A stretch of DNA of 64,000 bases from Iris pallida (GCA_029216955.1 JANAVB010004095.1:36303-100302), one strand, 5' to 3'; positions 20,402-30,798 are shown, counted from the stretch's first letter. The notes: generated from the letters alone by a model not told the origin. Made by a program: numbers and translations.

Positions 20402-22816
20402 CTACAAGAAGAAGAGCATAAGTCGCCACAATGACATAAAAAACCGGAATTATGAAGCACTCCTTACCTCAGCGGGGGCTAAGCCCGTTGGCGTTACAAG
20501 TGGCGTTTCTGTAATCTTCAGGGTCGACGTCCTTCTCGACCTTTTCAGTACGGAAGAGCCAGCTTCTGGGTCAGCTCGCCTTTTTCCGACAGACGGGTCT
20601 CTCGCTGGTGCCATAGCAGCAGCCCGATACCCCGCCAATTCTGGCGGACGATATGACCGAGCCGCCACCAACATATTCGCTGTTGCCTCCAACTGGGTTC
20701 CAATGATGAAACTAGTCTCCCTGTCATAACCAGGAGACATAGTATTCATAGTACAATACAGCTTGGCGGCCGGATATAAGATCGGCGGCCGAGGATTGCG
20801 AACTGGTGTGGTAACCTTAACGCTAGTGCATCCAGCGTTATAATACTGCCAGCCCCGGGCTCCATCCAGCAAACTCCCGATGAAGCCTAGACTGCTACTG
20901 GGATTCTGCAGCATTAGCTGAGTGTAGCCAAAATGACGAGCAAATCGGCTTGGCAAGTATGGTTCCAGATAACACCTGTTCTGATTACGGTAGACCAGAT
21001 GCGAAGGCCGGATACTCTGCAACCAACGAAAACTCCATTTCGGCAAAGTAACCGCATCCTCGCCAGAATCAACCAAATCCTGGTCGGCCTCGAAATTCTT
21101 GAAGATCGGGCCAACCTTCACAATTTCCCACCCCTGAAGGAAGGACAAAACCCTCCTACAAACAGGGACGCCAGTGTAAGACCACTTCCTCTTGTAGAAG
21201 CGGCGAATGAAGGCATCTCCTTCAACGTGGTCCTCCTCAGGACCAGGACTTATCACATTCGGATGATGTAAGATCAGCCAACCCATGAGATAATGGAAAG
21301 GCAGCTCGGCCCGGGGAAAGTTGTCATTATTACCTTTCTCATGGATCACATCATCAGCGAAAGACCTCAAACCGCGCAGCAGGTTGCACACCATCGCGGG
21401 GAGAAGAGCCAGAGGTCGTCCAAAGGCCAACTTCACTGCAGGCAAAATGAGATTCCGATGTACCCTCTCAACAGCACCGGATCCCCCTGCAAATATGCAA
21501 TCCCGGAGCCATATCATCAAGTAGGCCGTCAACACTGCCTTAGATGACATCCGGTGCCCGCAGTGCCAGAAACAGCTGTACGTGTTCTTTCCGCTCTCAT
21601 TTGAATGTGGGGTCCTCTCGTCCAGCCGGGTTATTTCAGAACTCACTTCTGCGGGTGTCAAGCCCTGCGGAGTCGCAAACCGGATCCTCGAAGGATCCGC
21701 CAAATCCTGTCTGAAAACATAGTCCCTCCAAGCAGTCACGTGAGGTTGGGTCTTACCCTTGTCCCTCCGGTGCATCAGATAATGATGGCTCGTCACCTCC
21801 TTGAAAATGGCCATCATCTCCGGGTCCTTATCTTCCAAGACCTGGATCTCTTCATTCGATGGGAAATATTCCTCGTATGGTTCCGAGCCCCAAGGAAGCT
21901 TGGACACTTCGTACATCTCATGAAGGGCCAATCCCAACTCCCCCACTGGAGTAAAGAAGCTACCAGTCTGGGTGTTGAAAAGCTCCAATAGCGCAAGGAA
22001 CATCGGCTTATTGAGGTCCACGCCTGCCTGAGTAGCCCGAATGGCGGCAGTCAGCCCTATCTCTTTAAGCTCAACTTTGAACCTGGAAAGCACCCAGGAA
22101 GTCAACTCGTCCCACTTTGGGATATAGTGACACCAACCTTCGACTCTAAAACCAGCTGTCGGATACGTGACCTTCGACGTCAGCATCCGATTTGCAAAAG
22201 TCGGGGCACTGAAGGGAAACGTGTCATTTGGGACTTCACTATAGATGCTCCCGGGACGCAAAGCTCGGTAACTGAACGAAGAACCAGTTCGTGAAGCAGT
22301 CAAGGTGTCTCGCTGGTTCGAGGTGGTGTCAATCGAAAGGGAACCCCCCAAGGCACCCCCTTGAGAAGGCGTAAGTTCCCAACCCATCCTTCTCTTCGAA
22401 GCTAGACGATAAAAGGCTGTCAATGGCAACTGGCGGTCAACCTGCCGCATGTATAACATCATGCCCTTAGCAGCAAAGAACCAGTCTTCTCTGATCTTCA
22501 ATATCTTCGCCTCGGAAGAGACTAATCGATCGCCAAACAGAAAGGCTGGTTTTAAGAAGGTCACACCTTCAGAATCAGCAGACTTTAGTTTACCACTCTC
22601 CATCATACTCTGGAGGAAAAGCGGCAACTGGACCTGGATTTGTAGCATCCTCTCACGAGGTTGGTCCTGAAGGATAGCATCCTTTGCAGGGTTGATCACC
22701 GCCTCATCAAAATCAACTCCCATCTGGCAAAGAGAAGCGTCCAGGAGGACCTCATTCAACAAAGGGATCGTCATCGACACTGGCACGACAAAAGTGGAAG
22801 TCAGGCAAAAAGACAA
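20402..22816 (-). CDS. Antisense Tat gene, exon 2: plant-mobile-domain-like protein (with intron 2)
   Basis: An open frame of 788 codons ends four codons into an apparent intron; codon 783 (GAG) is followed by GTAAGG, a good splice donor. The central 400 residues resemble the plant mobile domain found in Tat-type extra ORFs and some host genes: a GSFFTPVGELGLALHEM block, a hydrophobic AYLMIWLRDCIF helix, and LLPAMVCNLLRGL. The true 5' edge is probably an acceptor within the first 50 codons, since its first in-frame ATG has no promoter and exon 1 with a TATA box lies upstream. The protein is not needed for reverse transcription by any known step. Its job in these elements is not established. 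Confidence 0.7.
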
Positions 22817-22845
22817 AATATGTCAAGAACCCATGCGCATCTGCT

Positions 22846-23106
22846 TCGGCGCATCATCAGGGCATAGGCCCATGCGCGTAAGCATGTCTCGGCGCATCAT
22901 CAGGGCGTAAGCCCATGCGCGTTGGCATTGGAGCTTCGGCGCATTATCAGAGCGTGAGCCCATGCGCGTCAACAAAGGCTTCGGCGCATCTCCCATGCGC
23001 GTCAGCCATTAAAACCTCGGTGCATGATAAAGGTATAAACCTATGCACGTCGGCAAGATAGAACCTCGGCGTATCATTAAAGACCGAAGTCTATACGCGT
23101 CGGCAG
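22846..23106 (-). repeat. Tandem repeats of 45-50 bp inside predicted intron 1
   Basis: Six units of the type CGGCGCATCATCAGGGCGTA followed by AGCCCATGCGCGT, decaying toward the right-hand end. They fill most of the predicted first intron of the antisense gene. The GCGCAT/ATGCGC core recurs throughout the LTR of the same element. Confidence 0.8.
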
Positions 23107-23263
23107 TTAGGGCACAGAGCCCAAAGCAGAGACGAAACCCACCTATCACCTCAGGACGAACGTCGGCAAGAGGCGCAAGAGTGATAGGTACATCCTCATC
23201 CGCGGACTCTTTCGCTTTCTCCTTCCCCTTGCCGGCAGCGCCGCGAGGAGTCTTGGGAGCCAT
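23009..23263 (-). CDS. Antisense Tat gene, exon 1 (N-terminus) running into intron 1
   Basis: ATG at 23263 opens a Lys/Ala/Gly-rich N-terminus starting MAPKTPRGAAGKGKEK. After 38 codons a GAG|GTGATA donor (23150/23149) is in phase 0, and a second donor, ATAG|GTGGGT, follows a few bases later in phase 1. Phase-matching acceptors occur at the start of exon 2: CTTTGCCAG|ATGGGA for phase 0, CGTGCCAG|TGTCG for phase 1. The frame beyond codon 38 runs into tandem repeats and is probably intronic. The leader from the TATA box to the ATG is rich in CT/TTC, typical of a plant 5' UTR. Confidence 0.6.
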   Translation of the reverse strand: MAPKTPRGAAGKGKEKAKESADEDVPITLAPLADVRPEVIGGFRLCFGLCALTADAYRLRSLMIRRGSILPTCIGLYLYHAPRF

Positions 23264-23356
23264 TCTCTCGAAGAAGGAGAAGTTAGGGTTTTGAAGAAGA
23301 AACTCTAAAGAAGCAGAGGCACAGAGAAGAAGAACTCTTTCTCTCTCCGACTCTTA

Positions 23357-23369
23357 CCTATTTATAGGG
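23357..23369 (-). promoter_or_regulatory. TATA box of the antisense Tat gene
   Basis: On the minus strand CCCTATAAATAGG lies about 95 bases before the ATG at 23263. The leader between them is CT-rich (TCTTCTTCTCTG type), so transcription would start near 23330. This places a full promoter inside the element, outside the LTR, driving the antisense gene. Confidence 0.7.
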
Positions 23370-23599
23370 CATGGTCGCACGCGTGAACAGATGACGTGTG
23401 ATCTCAGCCGTCGCCTCGGGTTCTGTGCAAGGATAGCAGCAAATAAAACCAAAAGATCATCATTAATCTTTTCGGTTACCGAGACACCATCATCATTAAC
23501 TGAGAAGAGCATGCGCCCGAACAGGCATGCGCCCAGAAATTATGCGCCCTGACCTCCATGCTTCTTATTCAAAGTATTCCAAAACTTACTCAAAAGTTT

Positions 23600-23620
23600 T
23601 AAAAACTTTGAAGGGGGTCT
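23600..23620 (+). promoter_or_regulatory. Polypurine tract of element F
   Basis: AAAAACTTTGAAGGGGG lies immediately before TCT and the LTR start TGTAGAAGC at 23621, the expected place and composition for second-strand priming. Confidence 0.8.
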
Positions 23621-25799
23621 TGTAGAAGCATGGAATTTCACAACCAGAAAGCCCATGCGCCAGACACTACATGCGCCAGAACTCAGATGAAGAACTTCAC
23701 AGCAAAGTCAATAATTATAGACATTTGAAGGACTTTTTATTTATATATAAAAGTCTATTACATGTCTAGAAAAGGTTGTACAAAGGAGAATTCCTACAAA
23801 GGAAAGAGCCTAAAGTCTACAGCCAGCGGCCATCATGCGCCTTCAGATAAGCGCAAAGGCCACCATGCGTCTCCAGATAGGCGCAGCATCACTATGCGCC
23901 ACCAGTGAGGCGCAGCAGATATCATGCGCCTCCATCCAGGCGCATCCCATCATCTCTTCAGCACCTCAGTTATGTGCATCCCTTCAGCTAAATTCTTCCA
24001 GCCAGGCTCACCTGGCCGAGCAGAGCCCAGTTATGTGCCGCTCTTCCAACCAGGCTCGCCTGATAAATGCTTCAACACAAAGCATTTAACCCTCTGGCTG
24101 GAACCAAGGAAGAGAAGAGCACCGCAAATGCTGTGGCCAGGGGAGGCTTCGAAAGAGCCTCCAAAGCCGAAGGAAGACCGTGATCGAAACCATGGCTAAA
24201 GGAGCAGCTTTCGACACGATCAAAGTGGAGAAACCCCACTTTGCAGGAAGAGAGAGCCTTGCACCGCCATTCCGATCTACGGCTCTTCCGGAATAACGGA
24301 GACGAGGCTCGAGCATCCTTATCTTTGGATGCAACAGGCACCTTCCGCCTGCCTCAGAAGCCCTCGACTCCGTCTTTTGGATGTAACAGTCACCTTCAAG
24401 TGCATCGAAGACAACACAGCGTCTCATCTTCACCCTCGGGAGCACTTCGTCAGTAGAATGCACCCGTATGTTCAAATTCATATTGGAAGTACGTGAGGGA
24501 ATGAGAAGCAAATCTTCTCTCCATGCCACTATTTATAGGCCGGGCAGATCAAACCCACGCGCCAAGTGGATGGCCCTCCGAATTCCGTGCAATGAATTTA
24601 CATTAAATGGATGAACCGGACGCCTCGAATTCAGCCAAACGGCTATTTATAGCACTCGAAGAGCGAGACAGCCGCATCATTAAAAGACATGTCCGATGCG
24701 CCAGCCAGACAGCGCATCACACGGACGCGCCCTTCGGCGTCAGGTGCATCATACAGACGCGCCCTACAGTACTCGGCGCATTATAGAGGATGCGCCCCCC
24801 ACACATCTCCATACCGAGTGGAACGCCAACCGACGTACCCACTCAGCTGTCCATCGAACGTCACCAACATTAAATGCTGAACTGACAGAGTTGGCAGCAC
24901 GCCTCCCAAAGTCTGAACAGTTGACAGCTTTTCAAAGAACGAAGCATCGGCAACGTCAGCATCATCATGACTCCGACGGCTACTGCCACGTGGCCATCCG
25001 CATGCGCCTCTACGGCCATGCGTCCAAATCCGCATGCGCCTCTACGGCCATGCGTCCAAATCAGCATGCGCCTCAAAAGCCATGCGCCTCAGACTGCTCT
25101 CTGATCCCGAAAGACAGAAGGAAAGTCGCCTGCATGCGCCTCAAAAGCCATGCGCCCCAAATGGTTTGTAACTCCTAAAGGTTATGAGCCGCAGCCTCCT
25201 CCTACGCGCAATCCAAGGCACAGCCCACCAGATCACTCCTCTCCACCAAATCCGAGATCTTCGAACCATGAGTCGACGACACGTGTCTTTTGACTCAACT
25301 CATCCGAGATTTCAGCAACGGAAAGATCTTCCCTCTGCTACGTGCCGGCTCACAACAGCAGTATGAAGAGTTCTTCCCCTCGATCAGGGCGCAGCATCCA
25401 TGCGCCTCCATCAGCAACCTCCACGTGGCGTTCCCACACCGGTGCATCCTACATGCGCGCATGAGCAGCCAGCCTACAAAACTATAAATAGAAGGGTCAT
25501 CTCCTTCACACACACACACAGAGACTCAGAACAGAAGACTCAAAAAGAATCCACAACAGAGAATCACCAGAGAGGCAGTTCTAGACACTCAACGTCTTAC
25601 TCCTCTCAGCAAGCTCCAGCACCCAGAGCAATCAACACCTTCAGAGAACCGATAACCGCCGTCAGCCGGTCAACGGAGTCAACGCATTACCACTTGCTCC
25701 ATTGGCACTAAGGACCCAGCTTAAACAAAAGTGTACTCCTAGGACTACATCTAAGTCCTATATTGTATCACTGTTCTGTTTGTATTAAGATTTCAATCA
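23621..25799 (+). repeat. Element F 3' LTR
   Basis: Starts TGTAGAAGC after the polypurine tract and ends near TTTCAATCA (25799; an alternative end is 25804). A plus-strand TATA box, CTATAAATAG, lies at 25492-25501, followed by an ACAC-rich likely transcription start. Minus-strand TATA boxes lie at 24529-24539 and about 24642-24652. ATGCGCC occurs many times, including short tandem copies at 25000-25160. No partner 5' LTR exists in the window. A minus-strand open frame at 24086-24529 starts inside a TATA box and is not counted as a gene. Confidence 0.85.
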
Positions 25800-26081
25800 A
25801 AACAATTTTAATGGCAAACAATATCCATGATCAGCAAGATGACTAATGCTGAGCAGGTTATGCTTTAACTCGGTCACTAGGCAGACATCCTTTATTACAG
25901 GAGAAGGAGGATGACCAATGATACCATTACCTATAATGTGCCCTTTGAGATTGTTACCGAAGGATACGTATCCTTCTCTCTTCATCGATAGTGATGCAAA
26001 AAGATTTGCGTCTCCCGTCATATGTCGCGAGCATCCACTATCGAGAATCCACTTACTTTCAGTTGAGGAGAGAAGGTCCAC
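25800..26081 (-). pseudogene. Element E protease start, truncated by element F
   Basis: On the minus strand this encodes the start of the copia protease, with SKWILDSGCSRHMTGD carrying the catalytic Asp-Ser-Gly, then FGNNLKGHIIGNG and NLLSISHLAD. It is read in the frame +1 to gag and overlaps the gag end by about 24 bases. The coding match stops near 25810 where the LTR of element F begins, so RT, integrase and RNase H are absent. Confidence 0.85.
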
Positions 26082-28173
26082 CTACATCAAGAGTAGATGT
26101 GACCTTTGGTACCCGAATTCTTGAGGGTCCTGAAAAGTTAGTCTTTGGGAACCAAGCATATATCCTTTTATCTACAAGTCTTCTAACTCTGCACTGTGGT
26201 GAGATGTGTCCATGTAATCCACAATAAGTACAGATAGCATTCTTATTTATACTAGGAGCATGAGAATAATATCTATAAGCAGCAGGATGAGGATGATGTG
26301 AAGAGTTAGCATGGTGAAGATGATTATGCATGGAATAAGTGGCATATTGATGGTGTCTATGAGGCATAGAATGATGGTATTGTCTATGATGTGTGACATG
26401 CTGATATTGTCTAGATGGCATGGCATGATGATTTTGTCTATATGGTATATGAGGATCTTGTCTATATGGCATTGCATGATGATTTTGTCTATATGGCATG
26501 GCATGATGCTTTTTATGTGTGGAGTGATGTTGATTGTGTCTTTGTGCATGATGAGTGTGTACTGAGTGAGAATTGTTCTTACGTGCACGTGGTTTGTGAA
26601 AGTTTGTGTATATAAATGCATGGTTATGTGCTGCATGAGATTGACGTGGTTGACTAGCATGAGTGGTGTTGTGCCCATGTGATTGGGTTTGAGGTTGAAC
26701 AACCTGTTTACCCAATTTGGTTTCTAATCTTTTAGAAATAGCTTGCAGTTCATCAACCTTAATATTTAAGCCATAAATCTTAGTCATGGAAATCTTGTGT
26801 CTACTCTTTTCTTCAGCAAGCAACGTGTTGAGAGTAGTGATTTCTTGAGTTTGTTGCTCAATACGTGCTTCAGCATCATGTAAGCTTAATTTAAGCTTGG
26901 ATGCTTCATCAGTGTCATTTGTGGGTGATGTGTTTCTAACATTATCAAGAAGTAAAGAAATTCTTTGTATCTCATCTTCTAGACTTTTGATTTTGTCCTT
27001 GGCATGTTTATATTTACCGATGACCTTTTTATGATCATCGAGTAAATCAGTGAAAGCATCGCCAAGTTCATCAAAAGAAAAGTCATCCAGAGTTTCGTTA
27101 GATACCTTGTTGGAGGTTGCCATCAGGCACACATTTGCTGTATCTTGAGGAGAGTCCTTTTCTTCCTCAGAGTCACTCGCTTTACTTTCATGCCAGATAC
27201 CTGTGTTGGCATATTTCTTTGATGAGTTCTTTTTGTAAGGCTTCTCATAGCGGTTGCTCTTCTTCAGGAATGGGCAGTCTTTTCGGACATGTCCAGTTTT
27301 CTTGCAACCGTAACAAGTTGGTTCTTCTTTATCGTCTTCTTGAGATTCCTTCTTCCTTCGATTGAAGCAAAGGAATTTCCTGAAGTTGCGAACCATGAGA
27401 GCTGGATCTTCATCATCAGAATTATCTTCTTCGATCTCATCATGATTAGCTCTTCGTTGATGAGCTTTAAGTGCGATCTCCCTGGTCTTCGGAGCAGGCT
27501 CTTCGAAGTCCTTGAGGTCAAGCTCGTGAGTCATAAGCTTACCCATCAAGGTCTCCATTGACATTGTTGTGAGATCGTTTCCTTCTATGATGGCTGTCAC
27601 CTTAGGGTTCCAAATCTTTGGTAGCCCTCTGAGCAGCTTACGAATCTTCTCGTAGTTTGAGTACTGCTTTCCAAGCGAAGATAGAGGATTGATGATGTCG
27701 AGGAATCTTGTGATCATTTGAGTGATCGTCTCACTTGGCTTCATCTTGAAAGCTTCGTATTCTTGAGTGAGACGGCTTATTTTAGATTCCTTGACCTGTG
27801 TGGTTCCTTCATGCGTCACTTCTAGAAGTCTCCATACTTCATGAGCAGTGGTGCATGTAGAGACCCTGTTGAACTCATTCCTGTCTATAGCACAGAATAA
27901 AGCATTAATAGCCCTAGCATCTAGACTTGCCTGTTTCTTCTCCTCGACAGAATATTTGTCGTGTGGTTTCTCAATGAGGTCACCATCGACAACTATTCTG
28001 GCGGGCTTTTTGTAACCATCAGTGACGACAGTCCACAGGTCAAAGTCTAGAGACTTAAGATAGAAGCTCATCCTTGTTTTCCAATATGTGTAGTTAGTCC
28101 CATCAAATAGGGGAGGCCTATGAGTGGACTGACCTTCACCATGATTGGAAATCAAGGATTGTGTGGTTGCCAT
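26059..28173 (-). CDS. gag: Sirevirus-type copia gag, element E
   Basis: 704 residues, complete with ATG at 28173 about 40 bases inward of the primer site. It forms the virus-like particle and packages element RNA. The N-terminal half is the copia gag domain (WRLLEVTHEGT, LRGLPKIWNPKVTAIIEGNDLTTMS). A CCHC knuckle CYGCKKTGHVRKDC lies at about residue 285. A predicted coiled coil (residues 370-490) follows, then a His/Gln/Arg/Tyr-rich repeat (about 520-630) and a second knuckle CTYCGLHGHISPQC near residue 646. Two distant knuckles with a coiled coil between them are typical of Sirevirus gag. It stops at TGA where protease opens in the +1 frame. It looks intact. Confidence 0.88.
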   Translation of the reverse strand: MATTQSLISNHGEGQSTHRPPLFDGTNYTYWKTRMSFYLKSLDFDLWTVVTDGYKKPARIVVDGDLIEKPHDKYSVEEKKQASLDARAINALFCAIDRNEFNRVSTCTTAHEVWRLLEVTHEGTTQVKESKISRLTQEYEAFKMKPSETITQMITRFLDIINPLSSLGKQYSNYEKIRKLLRGLPKIWNPKVTAIIEGNDLTTMSMETLMGKLMTHELDLKDFEEPAPKTREIALKAHQRRANHDEIEEDNSDDEDPALMVRNFRKFLCFNRRKKESQEDDKEEPTCYGCKKTGHVRKDCPFLKKSNRYEKPYKKNSSKKYANTGIWHESKASDSEEEKDSPQDTANVCLMATSNKVSNETLDDFSFDELGDAFTDLLDDHKKVIGKYKHAKDKIKSLEDEIQRISLLLDNVRNTSPTNDTDEASKLKLSLHDAEARIEQQTQEITTLNTLLAEEKSRHKISMTKIYGLNIKVDELQAISKRLETKLGKQVVQPQTQSHGHNTTHASQPRQSHAAHNHAFIYTNFHKPRARKNNSHSVHTHHAQRHNQHHSTHKKHHAMPYRQNHHAMPYRQDPHIPYRQNHHAMPSRQYQHVTHHRQYHHSMPHRHHQYATYSMHNHLHHANSSHHPHPAAYRYYSHAPSINKNAICTYCGLHGHISPQCRVRRLVDKRIYAWFPKTNFSGPSRIRVPKVTSTLDVGGPSLLN

Positions 28174-28214
28174 GGATCAGCTCTTAGGATGTTAGTCCTT
28201 GTAAAGAGAACAGA

Positions 28215-28226
28215 GCTCTGATACCA
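28215..28226 (-). promoter_or_regulatory. Element E primer-binding site (initiator tRNA-Met)
   Basis: On the minus strand the LTR end TTCTTCA is followed by AT and TGGTATCAGAGC, the standard complement of plant initiator tRNA-Met. This fixes the right copy as the 5' LTR. Confidence 0.92.
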
Positions 28227-28228
28227 AT

Positions 28229-29174
28229 TGAAGAACAGTTTGGCAACTCTAGAGGGGGGTGAATAGAGTTTCTATAGAAAAATAGCCAATTAAAATAACT
28301 CTTTCACCAACAATAAATAATCAGAGTAAAGTGCGGAAAATAAATGAAGAGCAGAAGAGCATACGCAAACACAGCGATTTTAACCTGGTTTCCCTCGTGG
28401 AGGACTAGTCCAGGCCTGAGAACTCTAGCTCAGGATTAAATCCACTATTTGTGAAATAGTAGTTTACAACCCGTGCCTTTTCTTCAGAAGAGCACGTCAA
28501 CTTCTAACAGAGGATCGCAGTGGCGATTTGCTTGGAATTGTCCAAGCGACTTCTTCGACTCTTGCACAAGAATCCTAACTGAGAGATGCTGAGCACTCGA
28601 GACTTAGGAGGCTTGTGGCTAGTAGATGGGAAGGGTATGGCTTATTGAGCTTGTAGGAGAGAAGAGAAGAGAAGATTGAGTGAATTGAAATGAGAGAATT
28701 CATGCCCTATTTATAGTGTTTTTAGAGGCAGAATTCGGCCAGAATTCGGGTAGGAAAATTCAAAAATTTGGCCGTTGGACAGCTAGCAACCAGCTAACCC
28801 TAAAATTAGGGTTCCTGATTTCTAGGGGACAGAGTTCGGCCCGAACTTTGTGTGGAGGCAGAGTTCGGCCCGAACTCTGTCTCCAGAGCACAGAGTGGTC
28901 CTAAGTGGGACTTGTGGGCAAGTTTTGTTTTGGTGGAGCTTGGGATTTTGGGTAGGCTTATAGACTAAGTTCCAAGAGCTCAGCATAACTCAGAGTACAT
29001 TTTTCTAGACTCAATAAAATGTAAAAGTACAGACTCGAAAATACACTGAGAGTCGGAAACTGAGCTGTTGTCTGTCCTGAACTGAATGCAGACGTCGTGT
29101 GTCGTATTGAATTTATACAGATATTATTTAGTCAATGTAGTCAATATTTGGTTGACTGTGACTTTGTGTCAACA
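28229..29174 (-). repeat. Element E 5' LTR (right copy)
   Basis: On the plus strand it begins TGAAGAACAG and ends TGTCAACA, that is, TGTTGACA...TTCA on the element strand. The minus-strand TATA box lies at 28705-28716. The palindrome pair seen in the left LTR is at 28829-28851 (one arm mutated) and 28859-28879. The target copy TAGGA follows at 29175. Confidence 0.93.
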
Positions 29175-29627
29175 TAGGAGATTTAGGAGAGATTATAGTA
29201 TCAGCCTTGATAGGATGTACTAGTCTTTTGTTGAGTATAAATGTGTTATGAGAGATAAGGGCCTATATGTCTTAGTAATGCATCGTTCCTATGGTAATAG
29301 AATGTATTAATAGATGGTTAATAAGAAGATAATAGTTTGAGCATACCTATAGCCTATGATCAGTTCATTTTCATCCTTAGTTAAGACCACTTTAAAATAG
29401 GTCCAGTCCCTTGGATATAGGTTCCAATCCATATTCTATTGAAGTTCCATTACCGCCGTACAGCAGAGCAGTATTGGAGGTATTCCTAGATTGACAATTT
29501 TTAGATGTCCGTTTATTATTCCAGTGTTAGGAAGTGTTACCTTAGATATTGGGTAGGTTAGAGGCTCTAGAAGGAGTACTATCGATCTTAAATTTCTAGG
29601 ACGAAATTTTTCTAAGGTGGGTAGAGT
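29175..29627 (+). other. Element A internal region, right end
   Basis: Non-coding. The first 154 bases also occur at 9687-9840. The last 40 bases contain GGACGAAATTTTTCTAAGG, which in related Ty3 elements is the end of the pol frame. Here no pol precedes it. The polypurine-like GGTGGGTAGAG ends next to the LTR start at 29628. Confidence 0.75.
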
Positions 29628-30757
29628 TGTAGCACCCAGTTTCCCAAATGAGGGTAATTTTGAAATTTCGTGTTTATAATTATTTTAATAATGATATTTA
29701 ATTCATGATATGATTTTTGGTGATTTTAAATTATTTTAAAATTATTTAAGTCAATGACTTGTGGTTTTGACGTTTTGCTAGTGAAACCCTAGAGACTATT
29801 TGACCTAGAGCCTAACCATGTGATTATGATATTTTAATGTCATTTTTGGCCTAAGAATATTTTTTCATTTGACCTCTTTGAATTATTTTGATATTATTTT
29901 ATTATTTATGATATTGTTTTGGGGTTATTTGAGTCGGGTTCGAATTTCAACTCAATCCGACTTGAAACGGGGACCCGGGGTAGTTTGACTCTAGTGGGAT
30001 CCACACACTAGTTAGGCATGGCCCACATGATATTAATTTTAGTCCACATGATAGAAATATTTTAATTAGAGGTTAGACTAATTATTATGCATAAGGTTAG
30101 TGTGATTAGAGACTTTAGAATGACTAATTTAGCCCCAACCAATTAGCCATTTCCTAATACTCATAGAATAGGTTAGTGGGGGCATTTTGGACCTTACCAT
30201 AATAGGACAAATAGCCCAATATGGCCAGCAACTTTGGGAGAGGATAGGCTCAAGTTCATTTTATTATTCTTATCCACACTCTCTCTCTTGTTCTTTCCCA
30301 AATTCCTAGAGAGCAATCCCTAGCAATTTCTCCACCAAATCCTTCTATTTCACCGCCAAATCTTCTTCTTTCCTTCACCATTCTAGCCAAGGAGGAAGCT
30401 ACCCAAGTTTGGGAGGATTCGGAGCTCGTTCGTGTCCTTTTGGAATCTCTACGTGTCGATGTCGCTCCGGGAAGGCTTTTCTTCGATTCGATCTACCGGG
30501 AGGTATAAATCCCTTCTCCTTTTCATTTCCTCATGCATATAGGTCTATTTTGAACCCATAGGAATGACCCCCATGGTTGTATCTCCATTTGTGTCCATTT
30601 CGTGTCCATTTGGAGGTCATAGGAGTGTCCTTTGTGTTGTGGTTGTGTACATGTGGGAAAATCCCAAATTTGGACACACTATGTGTTGTTGTTATGTATG
30701 AATGAATTATTACATGTTTAATCTCATATTTTTGTATTGGAGATGTGTTCTATAGTG

Positions 30758-30798
<41 letters not shown>

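Larger units (their letters stand above)
9841..25799 (+). mobile_element. Element F: Tat-lineage Ty3 retrotransposon, 5' truncated
   Basis: Contains, in order: a leader reading frame cut by the left breakpoint, gag-protease-RT-RNaseH-second RNase H-integrase (10825-18207), a repeat-bearing spacer, an antisense intron-containing gene (23263 to 18809), a polypurine tract, and a 2.18-kb 3' LTR. The second RNase H, the lack of a chromodomain and the extra antisense gene are characteristic of the Tat lineage (Ogre, Retand, Grande relatives). No 5' LTR exists in the window; the left edge at 9841 joins the copied element A flank. Reading frames are nearly intact, so the element is young. The right edge (25799 to about 25804) joins the protease region of element E. 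Confidence 0.88.
8741..29174 (-). mobile_element. Element E: Sirevirus-like Ty1/copia retrotransposon, minus strand
   Basis: Two 946-bp LTRs (8741-9686 and 28229-29174) differ at only a few bases, so the insertion is recent. The right copy is its 5' LTR and is followed inward by the initiator-Met primer site and a gag ORF. The five-base target duplication TAGGA flanks it at 8736-8740 and 29175-29179, within element A. Only gag and the start of protease remain (25800-28173). The rest of pol is missing where Tat element F interrupts it. Lineage evidence is the gag type with two CCHC knuckles, LTR palindromes near the TATA box, and similarity to element C. Confidence 0.88.

Noticed and set aside
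24086..24529. 147-codon minus-strand frame in the Tat LTR
   Set aside because: Its ATG directly abuts a TATA box, so a transcript from that promoter would start downstream of the ATG. No domain seen.
26247..26702. 151-codon minus-strand frame
   Set aside because: It is a shadow of the His-rich repeat of the copia gag in another frame.
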